Below the pieces are notes generated by a model that saw only the letters and a program-made list of their open reading frames with translations, was not told where the DNA came from and searched no databases. From assembly GCF_014384745.1 (NCBI RefSeq), contig NZ_JACRSO010000002.1, forward strand, positions 248,001-312,000: 64,000 nt of DNA, read 5' to 3'. A program made the translations under genes and the position numbers. Position 1 is the first letter of the stretch. Every line of letters starts with the position of its first letter. The DNA is from Luoshenia tenuis (GTDB lineage: Bacteria; Bacillota; Clostridia; Christensenellales; GCA-900066905). This document shows, in pieces, positions 49,698 to 59,073 of this stretch.

Positions 49698-51896
49698 CTA
49701 GGCGCTGGTGCGGAAGGCCTCCAGCACTTCCGGAATCTTGCGCAGTTGTTTGAGCATCTTCTCAAGCTGCTCGGTATCGGTGATCTCCACCGTAATATTG
49801 ATCATGGTGGTCTGGTTTTTGCTCATGTGGGCGTTGATGGCCACGATCTGCATCTTCATATCTGAGATAGCGTTGGTCACATCCGCCAGCAGGCGCGGCC
49901 GGTCGGCTGAGATGATCTGTACCTCGGCATGGTAGCCGCTCACCTTGGGGCTATCTGCCCAGGAGACTTCTACCAACCGCTCGGGCTCGCCGTAAAAGCT
50001 GGCCACGTTGGTGCAGTCCGTCCGGTGGATGGAGACGCCCCGCCCGCGGGTGATATAGCCCACGATATCGTCCCCCGGCACCGGGTTGCAGCACTGGGCA
50101 AAGCGCACCAGCATATCCGCCTCGCCTTTGACGATCACGCCGTGGCTGTCCTTTAGCCGCTCGGCCTGCGGCTGCTTTGCGCCCCCGCTTTGGGACGATT
50201 GCTGCCCCTCCTTCTCCGCGGCGGCTACCTGGGCGGCGATGCGCTCTTCCTTATGGGCCTGTTTATATTCAGCGATCAGCCGGGTCAGCACCTGGTTGGT
50301 GGTCAAGCCGCCAAAGCCCACGGCGGCATACATATCCTCTAGGGAATTGAGGCTGAACTTTTGCAGCGCGGCCTCCACCGCCTCTTTACGCTCCAGCTGC
50401 CCCAGGGTATAGCCCAGGCGCTTGGCTTCTTTGTCCAGCATGTCGCGCCCGTGTACGATATTTTCATCCTTAAATTCTTTTTTGAACCACTGCCGTATCT
50501 TGCTGCGGGCCTGCGAGGTCTTGGCGATCTTGAGCCAATCCCGGCTGGGGCCATGCGAGGAAGCCGAGGTGATGATCTCCACCACGTCCCCGGTTTTGAT
50601 GGCGTAATCCAGCGGCACGATCCGCCCGTTGACCCGCGCGCCGGTGCAGCGGTTGCCCACAGCGCTGTGGATGTAATAGGCAAAGTCCAGCGGCGTTGCC
50701 TCCTTGGGCAGGTTGATCACGTCCCCCTTAGGAGTAAAGCAGAACACCTCGTCGTTAAATAGGTCGATCTTAAATGTATCGATAAACTCAGAGGCGTCCG
50801 CCATATCCTTTTGCCAATCCAGCAGCCGCCTTAGCCAGGCCAGCTTCTCGTCCAAATCGTTAGAATCGCTGCGTCCCTCTTTATATTTCCAATGGGCGGC
50901 AATGCCGTATTCCGCCGCGCGGTGCATCTCAAAGGTCCTGATCTGAATCTCAAAGGGCACGCCATGGCTGTCGATCAGGGTGGAGTGCAGGGACTGGTAC
51001 ATGTTGGGCTTGGGGGTGGCAATATAATCCTTAAACCGCCCTGGGATGGGCTTATAAAGCGTGTGCACCGTGCCCAGCACCGTATAGCAGTCCTGTATCG
51101 TATCCACGATCACGCGGATGGCCGTCAGGTCGAAGATCTGGTCAAAGGGCTTGTTCTGGTTTTTCATCTTTTTATAGATGCTGTAAAAATGCTTGGGCCG
51201 GCCGTTAATCTCCGCATGGATACCCAGCTGCTTGACCCGCGCTTCCACCTCCGCGATGACGCGGCTGACGCTCTCCTCCCGCTCCTGGCGCTTCATAGCC
51301 ACCTTTTGGCTGATCTCTTCATACGCATCATGATCCAGGTAAAAAAGGCAAAGATCCTCCAGCTCCCATTTGATGCGGAAGATCCCCAGCCGCCCGGCCA
51401 GCGGCGCGTAGATCTCCAGCGTCTCATTGGCGGTCTGCTGCTGTTTTTCCTCCCGCTTAAAGCCCAGGGTGCGCATGTTATGCAGCCGGTCGGCCAGCTT
51501 GATGAGGATGATGCGGATATCCTTGCTCATGGCCAGCAGCATCTTACGCAGGTTCTCTGCCTGCATCACCTGACGGCTGTGGAAGTTGAGCTTGTCAAGC
51601 TTGCTCACGCCCTCCACCAGCATGGCTACGGTATTGCCAAAGCGCTGGGCGATATCCTCGTACTCGTATTGCGTATCCTCGATCACATCGTGCAAAAGCC
51701 CTGCGGAGATCGCGTCTACATCCATCCCCAGGTCCAGCAGGATGTTGGCGACCGATAAGGGATGGACGATATACGGCTCGCCCGAGGCGCGCCGCTGATC
51801 TTTATGGGCGTCCTGCGCAAAGGCATACACCTGCTTTAATGTTTCCACCTGCTCTGGCGGATAAATCTTTTCGATCCTTGCGATAAAATCGTCCAA
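49698..51896 (-). CDS. rel: Bifunctional (p)ppGpp synthetase/hydrolase Rel
   Basis: Stringent-response enzyme, 732 aa. HD hydrolase domain intact (LLHDVIEDT, His69-Asp70), synthetase domain (GRPKHFYSIYKKM, FDLTAIRVIV), TGS domain (CFTPKGDVINLPKEATPLDFAY, seen as TPKGDVINLP) and C-terminal ACT domain. With both active sites conserved it should make and degrade ppGpp. Start placed at TTG 51896 (MDDFIARIEKIYP), 9 nt after GGGAGG; the open frame to 51929 includes this Shine-Dalgarno. recJ lies 54 nt upstream. Confidence 0.95.
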   Translation of the reverse strand: MDDFIARIEKIYPPEQVETLKQVYAFAQDAHKDQRRASGEPYIVHPLSVANILLDLGMDVDAISAGLLHDVIEDTQYEYEDIAQRFGNTVAMLVEGVSKLDKLNFHSRQVMQAENLRKMLLAMSKDIRIILIKLADRLHNMRTLGFKREEKQQQTANETLEIYAPLAGRLGIFRIKWELEDLCLFYLDHDAYEEISQKVAMKRQEREESVSRVIAEVEARVKQLGIHAEINGRPKHFYSIYKKMKNQNKPFDQIFDLTAIRVIVDTIQDCYTVLGTVHTLYKPIPGRFKDYIATPKPNMYQSLHSTLIDSHGVPFEIQIRTFEMHRAAEYGIAAHWKYKEGRSDSNDLDEKLAWLRRLLDWQKDMADASEFIDTFKIDLFNDEVFCFTPKGDVINLPKEATPLDFAYYIHSAVGNRCTGARVNGRIVPLDYAIKTGDVVEIITSASSHGPSRDWLKIAKTSQARSKIRQWFKKEFKDENIVHGRDMLDKEAKRLGYTLGQLERKEAVEAALQKFSLNSLEDMYAAVGFGGLTTNQVLTRLIAEYKQAHKEERIAAQVAAAEKEGQQSSQSGGAKQPQAERLKDSHGVIVKGEADMLVRFAQCCNPVPGDDIVGYITRGRGVSIHRTDCTNVASFYGEPERLVEVSWADSPKVSGYHAEVQIISADRPRLLADVTNAISDMKMQIVAINAHMSKNQTTMINITVEITDTEQLEKMLKQLRKIPEVLEAFRTSA

Positions 51897-51950
51897 CGCT
51901 CTTTGCCTCCCATCCCCATCCCTGGGCAATATCCAAATATCTCGTTGCCG

Positions 51951-54416
51951 CTACGAAACGTGCGCCGCCTGCACGTCAGGCTCCTGTAAAAGCGCACGCA
52001 CGGCGCAAAACAGGCCGCTGTCCTCCAAATTTCTGCGTGCCGCTTGCTGGGGCAGCTTGATGTGCACCATCCAATCTCTGGCGCAGGTAAAGTGTAAAAG
52101 CCCCAGTTCGTTAAACACCTCAAGGGCAAAGTACAGCTGCTCCTGCGCCCCGGCATAACCGCAGCACGCGCACAGCTGTGCAAATGGCATCGCCGCGATC
52201 TCGTGCCTTGGCAGGGCGCTGATCCGTTTCCAGCACTGGCCCAGCGCCGCACGCTCCGGCACAAGGTCCTTCAAGGCATCCCGCACAAGTTCCTGTGGCT
52301 GGTCGTGCCGCAGGGCTTCGGTCTGGCAGGTATCAAAAACCAGCCCGCCGCCCAGGGCCGCCCCTTCCGCCAGCACCAACCGTTGCCAGCGTCCATTCAA
52401 GGTAAAGAACTCCGGCAGCGGCGCCAATACAATAGCATTTTCGCCATAAGGCTCTGCCGGCGGCGCGCCCTCGTAGACCTCAAAACGCTGTAGCGCGCCT
52501 GCCTTTTCCAGCGCCTCCAGCAGCAGCGCCGCGCCTTTAGGCGTATAGCATACCGCAAGCGACCCAAACGGCGAACCGGCCGCCGCCAAAGCGAGCCCGG
52601 CTGTGCCTTGCTCAAAGGGGTATTCCCGAATCGCCCCGACCCCCGGTTTATCCATATTATAGCGAATCGCCCCTAAAATTGCACGGACAAATTTGAGCGC
52701 GGTATTCTCACCGGAGGCGAGCGCGCTGCGCGCGTTGGCTTGGGGCGCGAACGCCTTGACCTGGCAGCGCAGCTCCCGCCTGCCGCCGTAAGTATTGATC
52801 TCCGGAACGACCAGCAGCGTCGCCCGCCCCATCCGCTCTAACTCCCGCTGTCGCTCTCCCGCCTGCCAGGCGATGGCGGGCAGCCTGCCCCCCAGGCGCA
52901 TTTTGAGGTGGCGGTTTTCCTTGCCAAAGGCCTGCGCCTGCTCTACGCGCTCATCCTCCAGCAAAAAGGCCGGTTCGGGGTTGCCCCAGCCAAAGGGGGA
53001 TAGATGCTCCATTTCGCCGATCAACTGCTCGGTCACCTGGGGCAGCGCGATCTTAAGGTCGTATTCGTAGGAGCGCTGGAACAGCTCCGGCGAAAGCTGC
53101 GCCGCAAGCGCATTGATCTTTTCCGCAAAGGGCGCAAAGTTTTCAGGGGCCAGCGTTACGCCCGCGGCCTGCGCATGGCCGCCAAAGCGCATAAACAGCT
53201 CCCTGCAAGGCGCCATCAGCTCGTAAATGTTGATTCCTGGCACGCTGCGTGCCGAGCCTACCAGCCGCCCTTCTTTCACGGCAAATAAGATGGCCGGCCG
53301 GTGGAACCGCTCCACCATCCGGGAGGCGACGATGCCGATCACGCCCTCGTGCCAGTCGGGATGCTGCAGCAGGATCACGCCCTTTTGCGCAGCTTTCTCA
53401 TCGGCCAGCACCATTTTTTCCGCCTGTTCGGAAAAAGTCATCTCCATCTGCTGGCGCTTTTGGTTCAGTCCGTCCAGCTCTGCCGCCAGCGCCCAGGCGC
53501 GCTCAGGCTGCTGGGCCATTAATAGCTCCACGCCCTTTGCAGGCGAGTCGATCCGCCCCGCCGCATTCAGCCGCGGCGCGAGACCAAAGGCCAGGTTGCC
53601 GGCGGACAGCGTTTTGCCGTCCAGCCCCGCAGCCCGCGCCAGCATCTGGATCCCAAGACTAGGCGCCTGATTGATCTTTTGCAGCCCCCGGTAGACCAAG
53701 ATGCGGTTTTCGCCATGCAGCGGCACCAGGTCCGCCACGGTAGCCAGGGCGATCAGATCGATCATTTCATCGAGCATTTCCTCTCCGCCTAAGGCGCACA
53801 GCAGTTTGCCCGCCACCGCCGTCCCGCAAAGGTCGCTAAAAGGGTATCGTTCATCCGCCCGGTGCGGGTCGATCACGGCCAGGGCGGGCGGCAGTTCCTC
53901 CGGGCAGATGTGGTGATCGGTCACGATACAGTGCAGCCCCAGCTCGTTTGCCAGCGCGATCTCCGGAGCCGCGGCGATGCCGTTATCCACCGATACGATC
54001 AGCCCCGGCCCTCCGGCGGCGATGGCGCGGATGGCCCCGGCATTCATGCCATATCCCTCTTTATCCCGGCTGGGGATATAGTATTCCACATTGCCGCCCA
54101 AAGTTCTCAGGCCGCGCATCATCAGCGCCGTAGCGCACATGCCGTCTGCATCATAGTCGCCGTAGATGACGATGCGCTCGCCCCCATCGATAGCCTGGCG
54201 CAGGCGCTTTACGGCCTTTTCCATATCCTGCAGCGCCAGCGGATCGTGCAGCGAGCCCTGCTCTGGATGCATAAAGGCGTAAGCCGCCTGCGCATCCCCA
54301 TATCCCCGGGCGCACAGCAGCGCAGCACAGGCCGGGGATATGTCCAGCGCCTGCTCCAATGCCTTTGCCTTTTCCCTATCCGCATCCCTGCCGATGCGCG
54401 CGCGCCAATGGATCAC
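51951..54416 (-). CDS. recJ: Single-stranded-DNA-specific exonuclease RecJ
   Basis: 5'-3' ssDNA exonuclease for RecF-pathway recombination and mismatch repair. About 821 aa with DHH (VIYGDYDADG at 83-92, TDHH later), DHHA1 and OB-type regions, plus a long C-terminal part found in Firmicute RecJ. Start GTG 54416 is 7 nt after GGGAGG; ATG 54422 is 1 nt from it and unlikely. ORF extension to 54476 lies across the hairpin following secF. Confidence 0.92.
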   Translation of the reverse strand: MIHWRARIGRDADREKAKALEQALDISPACAALLCARGYGDAQAAYAFMHPEQGSLHDPLALQDMEKAVKRLRQAIDGGERIVIYGDYDADGMCATALMMRGLRTLGGNVEYYIPSRDKEGYGMNAGAIRAIAAGGPGLIVSVDNGIAAAPEIALANELGLHCIVTDHHICPEELPPALAVIDPHRADERYPFSDLCGTAVAGKLLCALGGEEMLDEMIDLIALATVADLVPLHGENRILVYRGLQKINQAPSLGIQMLARAAGLDGKTLSAGNLAFGLAPRLNAAGRIDSPAKGVELLMAQQPERAWALAAELDGLNQKRQQMEMTFSEQAEKMVLADEKAAQKGVILLQHPDWHEGVIGIVASRMVERFHRPAILFAVKEGRLVGSARSVPGINIYELMAPCRELFMRFGGHAQAAGVTLAPENFAPFAEKINALAAQLSPELFQRSYEYDLKIALPQVTEQLIGEMEHLSPFGWGNPEPAFLLEDERVEQAQAFGKENRHLKMRLGGRLPAIAWQAGERQRELERMGRATLLVVPEINTYGGRRELRCQVKAFAPQANARSALASGENTALKFVRAILGAIRYNMDKPGVGAIREYPFEQGTAGLALAAAGSPFGSLAVCYTPKGAALLLEALEKAGALQRFEVYEGAPPAEPYGENAIVLAPLPEFFTLNGRWQRLVLAEGAALGGGLVFDTCQTEALRHDQPQELVRDALKDLVPERAALGQCWKRISALPRHEIAAMPFAQLCACCGYAGAQEQLYFALEVFNELGLLHFTCARDWMVHIKLPQQAARRNLEDSGLFCAVRALLQEPDVQAAHVS

Positions 54417-54444
54417 AGCCATTCCTCCCAAGCTAAAATATGAC

Positions 54445-54473
54445 GGTAGGGCTGCCGCTACGGCAACCCTACC
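54445..54473 (-). other. Hairpin between secF and recJ
   Basis: 13-bp stem (54445-54457 with 54461-54473, GGTAGGG...; one G-U) with a three-nt loop. On the minus strand the following T run is weak and delayed (GTCATATTTTAGC), so it may be a partial terminator or RNA-stability element for secDF. Confidence 0.45.
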
Positions 54474-54501
54474 CAAAACTACCTAAACTGCAAAATCACG
54501 A

Positions 54502-55428
54502 TCAGGCCCACTTATTCTTGCGCCGGTGCATCTTCACTTTTTTAGGCGTATCCCGGCCGCTGATCAGCCACCAGGTAGGCGCCGCAAGGAATACCGACGA
54601 GAAAGCGCCGGAGATCAGGCCCACGATGATGGGCAGCGTAAATTCTTTGATGGAATCCACACCCATGATGTACACCAGGAAGATCATGATAAACGTGGTC
54701 AACGTGGTGTTGATCGAGCGGGTCAGCGTTTCGCGGATACTGGTATCCACGATCTGCCCGCGGGTGAACTCCCGCGAGGGCATCTTATGCACATTCTCGC
54801 GGATCCGGTCGAACACCACGATGGTGGCGTTGATGGAATAACCGACGATGGTCAGCATGGCCGCCACAAAGGAGGTGTTGACCTGGACCTGCAACAGCAC
54901 GACAAAGGTGAACATGATCAGCACGTCATGCACCAGGGCCAGCACCGCCACGATCGCAGAGAATACCTCAAAGCGGAAAGCGATATAGATCAGGATCAGG
55001 ATGCAGGCGATGCCCACCGACATCAGCGCATTCATCTGCAGCTCCTGCCCCATGACGGCGCCTACCTCTTCCATCGAATCCATCCGGACATTTGGATATT
55101 TATCCTTCAGCGCATCCTGCAAAGCCTGGCCTACGCCCTCATCCACATCCCCGGGAGAGGTCTTAAAGCGGACGACCGCCAGCGTTTTGACATCCCCGTC
55201 GCCGGATTTGGAGACCGGCGCATCGCCCAGGTCCAGCGCCTTAAGCGCATTTTGCACATCCGCCACATCGTATTCCTGTTCCATATCCAGCGTCACGATG
55301 GTGCCGCCGGTAAAATCAATGCCCCAGTTGACCCCCATGGTGCAAAGCCCCACGATGCCCGCGAGAATGATCACGGCCGAGATCAGAAGGCAGTACTTGA
55401 CGTTTTTGGTGAAGCTAAACTTTTTCAT
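54502..55428 (-). CDS. secF: Protein translocase subunit SecF
   Basis: Membrane partner of SecD, an RND-like proton-driven factor that completes protein export. 308 aa: first TM near 10-30, periplasmic P4-like domain, then TMs 2-6 with the conserved GYSINATIVVFDRIREN segment. TAAATG junction with secD indicates tight coupling. Confidence 0.95.
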   Translation of the reverse strand: MKKFSFTKNVKYCLLISAVIILAGIVGLCTMGVNWGIDFTGGTIVTLDMEQEYDVADVQNALKALDLGDAPVSKSGDGDVKTLAVVRFKTSPGDVDEGVGQALQDALKDKYPNVRMDSMEEVGAVMGQELQMNALMSVGIACILILIYIAFRFEVFSAIVAVLALVHDVLIMFTFVVLLQVQVNTSFVAAMLTIVGYSINATIVVFDRIRENVHKMPSREFTRGQIVDTSIRETLTRSINTTLTTFIMIFLVYIMGVDSIKEFTLPIIVGLISGAFSSVFLAAPTWWLISGRDTPKKVKMHRRKNKWA

Positions 55429-56697
55429 TTACTTCGCCTCCTTCGCTGCCGCTTTTTTGGCGCCGGCCAGGTAGAGCGAACGGTTGGTGATATTCAGTCC
55501 TACCGCGATGCGCATCAGGAACCGGGTGACCACGATAGCCGTAAACATCGAGGTCAAAATACCCAGCAGCAGCGTAATGGCAAAGCCCTTGATGGTGCCG
55601 GTGCCAAAGAACATCAGCACCACGGCGGCGATCAACGTAGTCAGATTGGAATCGAAAATCGCGCCAAAGGCCTTGGAAAAGCCGCTGGAAAGGGCGCTGG
55701 TCAGGGTCTTGCCCAGCCGCAGCTCCTCTTTAAACCGCTCAAAGATTATGACGTTGGCATCCACCGCCATACCAATGGACAGGATAATGCCCGCGATGCC
55801 GGGCAGCGTCAGCTGCACCGACGGGATCGTCGCCAGCAGCACCAGCATGATCAGCATATATACGCAAAGCGAAATATTTGCCATCAACCCGGGCAGCCGG
55901 TAATAGACCAGCATGAACAGCATCAGGATGATCAACCCGATCAGGCCCGCCTGTAGGCTGCGGGCCAGCGCGCTTTCACCCAGCGTAGCGCTGATGGAGC
56001 GCACCTCCACCTGATTAAGCTCCAGCGGCAGGGAGCCGCTTTGGATCAGCATTGCAAGCTCTTTGGCGCTCTCGGCATCCATATTGCCGGTGATGCTGCC
56101 CGAACCCGTGGCGATCACCGCCTCCACCACAGGGGAGGAAATCGTTTCGCCGTCCAGCACGATCTTGATGACCTGGCCCTTAAACTCCTCGGTGGCCTTG
56201 GCAAATACCTCCGTGCCGCTTTCGTTCAGCTCAAAATTGACCACCCACTGGCTGCCGTCGCTTATGGCAGGTTCGGCCTTTTTAATATCCTGCCCCGTCA
56301 AAATCGTCTCGTTATTGGGATCGACAAACTCCAGCTTTGCCGGCTTGCCGATAATATCCAGAATCTCTTCAGGATCGTCCACATCCGGCACCTCAACGCG
56401 GATGCGGCTTGTCCCCTGCTGGGTCACGGTGGCCTCCGTGTAGCCGGAAGAATCCAGACGGTTGCGCAGCACGCTCATCGCGCCGCTGAGCTTGTTTTGC
56501 AGGTCCTCCTCGCCGTCGTTGGCCTGGTAAAGCGCGTAAACGCCGCCCCGCAGGTCCAGCCCCTGCTTGATGGCCTCCGGCAATGGCTTAACACGATAGA
56601 TGCCGATCTGCAACCCCGTCAGCGACAAGGTGCCCAGCACCGCCACCACCAGAAGCATCACGATTAACTTGATCAGGTTTTTCCTCTTGGCCCTCAT
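55429..56697 (-). CDS. secD: Protein translocase subunit SecD
   Basis: Larger SecDF subunit, 422 aa. N-terminal TM (about 8-28), the D1 signature QGLDLRGGVYALYQ, extracellular P1 region, and C-terminal TM bundle with GMAVDANVIIFERFKEELR. A standard bacterial split SecD/SecF, not a fused SecDF. Transcribed from its own promoter. Confidence 0.95.
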   Translation of the reverse strand: MRAKRKNLIKLIVMLLVVAVLGTLSLTGLQIGIYRVKPLPEAIKQGLDLRGGVYALYQANDGEEDLQNKLSGAMSVLRNRLDSSGYTEATVTQQGTSRIRVEVPDVDDPEEILDIIGKPAKLEFVDPNNETILTGQDIKKAEPAISDGSQWVVNFELNESGTEVFAKATEEFKGQVIKIVLDGETISSPVVEAVIATGSGSITGNMDAESAKELAMLIQSGSLPLELNQVEVRSISATLGESALARSLQAGLIGLIILMLFMLVYYRLPGLMANISLCVYMLIMLVLLATIPSVQLTLPGIAGIILSIGMAVDANVIIFERFKEELRLGKTLTSALSSGFSKAFGAIFDSNLTTLIAAVVLMFFGTGTIKGFAITLLLGILTSMFTAIVVTRFLMRIAVGLNITNRSLYLAGAKKAAAKEAK

Positions 56698-56777
56698 GCC
56701 CGTGATGTCCTCCTCATTTTCACGATGAGCAATCCCCCTTAGCCTAACTGCTACCGCTTTTTATGTATCATTCATCC

Positions 56778-56806
56778 ATTATAGTATGGCCCGCCCCTTC
56801 CGTCAA
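56778..56806 (-). promoter_or_regulatory. Sigma-A promoter of secD-secF
   Basis: Minus strand TTGACG (56801-56806), 17-nt spacer, TATAAT (56778-56783), just after the scfB stop. Confidence 0.78.
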
Positions 56807-56821
56807 TGAAAGGGCGCCCGT

Positions 56822-58189
56822 TTATTCGCCTTGCTGTTGCGCCCAGTCTCGCTCGATGGCGTAGATGGCCAGGGCACATTCCAGGCGCTTGCGCTCCATC
56901 TCGCAGCCCAGCTCATAAGGTTTGGCGATATCCCCGTTGAACTGATAAGCGTTGGCCGCGCAGCCGCCAGAGCAATAGAACCTGGCCCAACAATCCTTAC
57001 ACTCGGGCTTGGCCAGCACGTGGTTGGCCGCAAATTTGGCCTGCAAATCCCGGTCAAAGCTGCCGTCTAATACGCTGCCCATCTTAAACTCCGGAATGCC
57101 CACGAACTGGTGGCAGGGGTAGATATCCCCCTGAGGCGCCACTGCCACGTACTCGTTGCCCGCGCCGCAGCCGGTCAGCCGTTTTTTGACGCAGGGCCCC
57201 TGGCCCAGGTCGATCATAAAGTGGAAAAAGTTGAACCACTGGCCGTCTCTGCGCCTGCGCAGGTACAGCGAGGCCAGCTTTTCATACTCGTCAATGATTT
57301 CGGGCAGGTGCTCCGGGTGCAGGCTGTATTCCACCTCGTCCGGCGCCACCACCGGCTCGATGGAAATCTGCTCAAACCCCTGATCCGCCAGGTACAGCAC
57401 GTCTGAGGCAAAATCCAGGTTATGCCGCGTAAAGGTGCCGCGCACATAATACTTATCCTGGTTGCGGCTCTCGGCCAGGCGCTTGGCCTTGGGCAGGATA
57501 TGCTCAAAAGAGCCCGTGCCCTTTACGGTCTTGCGCAGCAGGTCGTGCACCTCGGGCCGGCCATCTAAGCTGATGACCACGTTGTCCATCTCCCGGTTGA
57601 CAAAGTCGATCACCTCGTCATTGAGCCCCAGGCCGTTGGTGGTAATGGTAAATTTGAAGCGTTTGCCATTGGGCGCCTCCAGCGAGCGGCCATAGGCCAC
57701 GATCTGCTTGACCGCCTCCCAGTTCATCAGCGGCTCTCCGCCAAAAAAGTCTACCTCCAGAAAATGGCGGTTACCCGAGTGGGCCACCAGAAAATCCAGC
57801 GCCTTAAAGCCCACCTGCGCATCCATCAGCATCCGCTCGCCGTGGAACTCGCCCGTAGAGGCAAAGCAATAGGCACAGCGCAGGTTACAATCGTGGGCCA
57901 CATGCAGGCACATGGCCTTGACCACGCCAGGCTGGGCGCTCTCAAACACCCCATCGTAATCTTCATGGGTAAAGAGCATCCCCTCCCGCGCCACTTCCTC
58001 TACTTCTTCATAGGCCTCCTGCACAGCGCTGGCGCCAAACTCACCCTGGAGCGAGGCGACGATCTCCTCTTTGCTCTTGCTCTCAAACTGGCGGATGATC
58101 TCATAGGCCAGCTTGTCCACGGCGTGCACCGCGCCGCTGTCCGTATCCAGCGCCATATAGGTTCCGCATGCTTCAAAGGTATGTACCAT
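56822..58189 (-). CDS. scfB: SCIFF peptide maturase, radical SAM/SPASM
   Basis: Radical-SAM enzyme that installs thioether cross-links in the SCIFF peptide (CteB in Clostridium thermocellum). 455 aa from ATG 58189. An N-terminal peptide-recognition (RRE-like) part with VHTFEACGTYMALD, radical-SAM triad Cys101, Cys105, Cys108 (CNLRCAYC), then SPASM auxiliary-cluster Cys clusters (CVKKRLTGC, YPCHQ, CKDCWARFYCSGGC). Its precursor gene scfA is immediately upstream; downstream is secD. The AT-rich start region lacks a strong Shine-Dalgarno at ideal spacing (GAGGG about 13 nt). Confidence 0.92.
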   Translation of the reverse strand: MVHTFEACGTYMALDTDSGAVHAVDKLAYEIIRQFESKSKEEIVASLQGEFGASAVQEAYEEVEEVAREGMLFTHEDYDGVFESAQPGVVKAMCLHVAHDCNLRCAYCFASTGEFHGERMLMDAQVGFKALDFLVAHSGNRHFLEVDFFGGEPLMNWEAVKQIVAYGRSLEAPNGKRFKFTITTNGLGLNDEVIDFVNREMDNVVISLDGRPEVHDLLRKTVKGTGSFEHILPKAKRLAESRNQDKYYVRGTFTRHNLDFASDVLYLADQGFEQISIEPVVAPDEVEYSLHPEHLPEIIDEYEKLASLYLRRRRDGQWFNFFHFMIDLGQGPCVKKRLTGCGAGNEYVAVAPQGDIYPCHQFVGIPEFKMGSVLDGSFDRDLQAKFAANHVLAKPECKDCWARFYCSGGCAANAYQFNGDIAKPYELGCEMERKRLECALAIYAIERDWAQQQGE

Positions 58190-58246
58190 AATGAACAACA
58201 ATCCCTCTTTTTTACTGTTCTTGCCGGTCTGCCCGTCATTCCCGGC

Positions 58247-58281
58247 GATAAAAAAAGCAGTAATGCAAGGATTACTGCTTT
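58247..58281 (-). terminator. Terminator between scfA and scfB
   Basis: Perfect 11-bp stem AAAGCAGTAAT / ATTACTGCTTT (58254-58264 with 58271-58281) followed by T7 on the minus strand, 25 nt past scfA. Should strongly reduce scfB relative to scfA. Confidence 0.88.
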
Positions 58282-58306
58282 GCCGCGTCCAAAAGCGGGG
58301 CGCGCC

Positions 58307-58453
58307 TTATTTCTGCTTTTTCTGGCAGCTCTGGTTCCCCACCGTGCAAGACGTTTTGCAGGCGCTCTGGCAGGAAGCCTGGCACTCGCCACAGCCGCCG
58401 GTAGCCATCGAATCTTTCAGGCAAGCCTTTTGCAGCGTCGTAATATGTTTCAT
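58307..58453 (-). CDS. scfA: SCIFF precursor peptide (six cysteines in forty-five)
   Basis: 48-aa peptide. Conserved start MKHITTL and Cys-rich end with QASCQSACKTSC and TVGNQSC; Cys at 21, 24, 28, 32, 36 and 43 are the six SCIFF cysteines, and a seventh is at 11. Cys32 and Thr37 lie where the CteA thioether was described (Cys32-Thr37), from the literature as I recall it. ATG has GGGGAGG at 8 nt. A radical-SAM maturase is next door. SCIFF function in the cell remains unknown. Confidence 0.95.
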   Translation of the reverse strand: MKHITTLQKACLKDSMATGGCGECQASCQSACKTSCTVGNQSCQKKQK

Positions 58454-58487
58454 CGCTTATCCCTCCCCAAGCATTTCTTTCAGTGGC

Positions 58488-58517
58488 ATTATACCCCATT
58501 TCATACGCACTGCGCAA
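58488..58517 (-). promoter_or_regulatory. Promoter of scfA
   Basis: Minus strand TTGCGC (58512-58517), 18-nt spacer, TATAAT (58488-58493). Weak -35, strong -10. Confidence 0.6.
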
Positions 58518-58539
58518 GTTCTTTCGCGCAGAAAGCCGC

Positions 58540-58953
58540 TTATTTCCCAATATTGGCTCGAATAATGCCGATCACCGCGCCGGAAACTACGCCCAAGATC
58601 ACATCACTCAGCAGCGCCGCATCAAAGATCACGCGCTGCTCGATGGCGCTGAACAGCGCGACTGACAGCAGGATATACAGCACCCCGATGACCGCCCCGC
58701 GCAGCCAGCCCCGGGATACCGGCGAGCGCTTGCAGAAAAATACGCCCAGGATGATCGAAAGCACTTTGACCACCTGATTGACCGGCGCGATCACCGCATC
58801 GGCCGGATTGGCCAGTTTGATGAAAAGCGCAAAGATCAATACGGCAAGAAAAGAAAAAACGATGCCGATCATCGCCCCGCGCAGGCAGCTAAGCGCAAAC
58901 CCCAGCGCGGATTCCTGACCGGCCGGCTTGGCTGATTGACTCACTCTTGGCAT
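58540..58953 (-). CDS. TIGR04086 family membrane protein
   Basis: 137 aa with about four hydrophobic helices (about 25-47, 55-73, 83-103, 112-133) matching the TIGR04086/YrzE pattern: small Gly/Ala-rich TM pairs. Usually near scfA in Clostridia. Topology symmetry (two similar helix pairs) suggests internal duplication. Function unknown. Confidence 0.82.
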   Translation of the reverse strand: MPRVSQSAKPAGQESALGFALSCLRGAMIGIVFSFLAVLIFALFIKLANPADAVIAPVNQVVKVLSIILGVFFCKRSPVSRGWLRGAVIGVLYILLSVALFSAIEQRVIFDAALLSDVILGVVSGAVIGIIRANIGK

Positions 58954-59023
58954 TTTATTACGCCCCTTTCGCCGCTTCTTGCTACACTTTATGACGGTAA
59001 ATGCCGGGGTATGCTAAAAGGGT

Positions 59024-59062
59024 ACAAAGAAGGGCCGCTACCCATGCAGGTAACGGCCCTTC
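59024..59062 (-). terminator. Terminator of rpmF
   Basis: Two-part stem GAAGGGCCG / CGGCCCTTC (59029-59037 with 59054-59062) plus TACC / GGTA inside; minus-strand tail TTTGT. Follows rpmF by 12 nt. Confidence 0.75.
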
Positions 59063-59073
59063 CGCCATTTACA

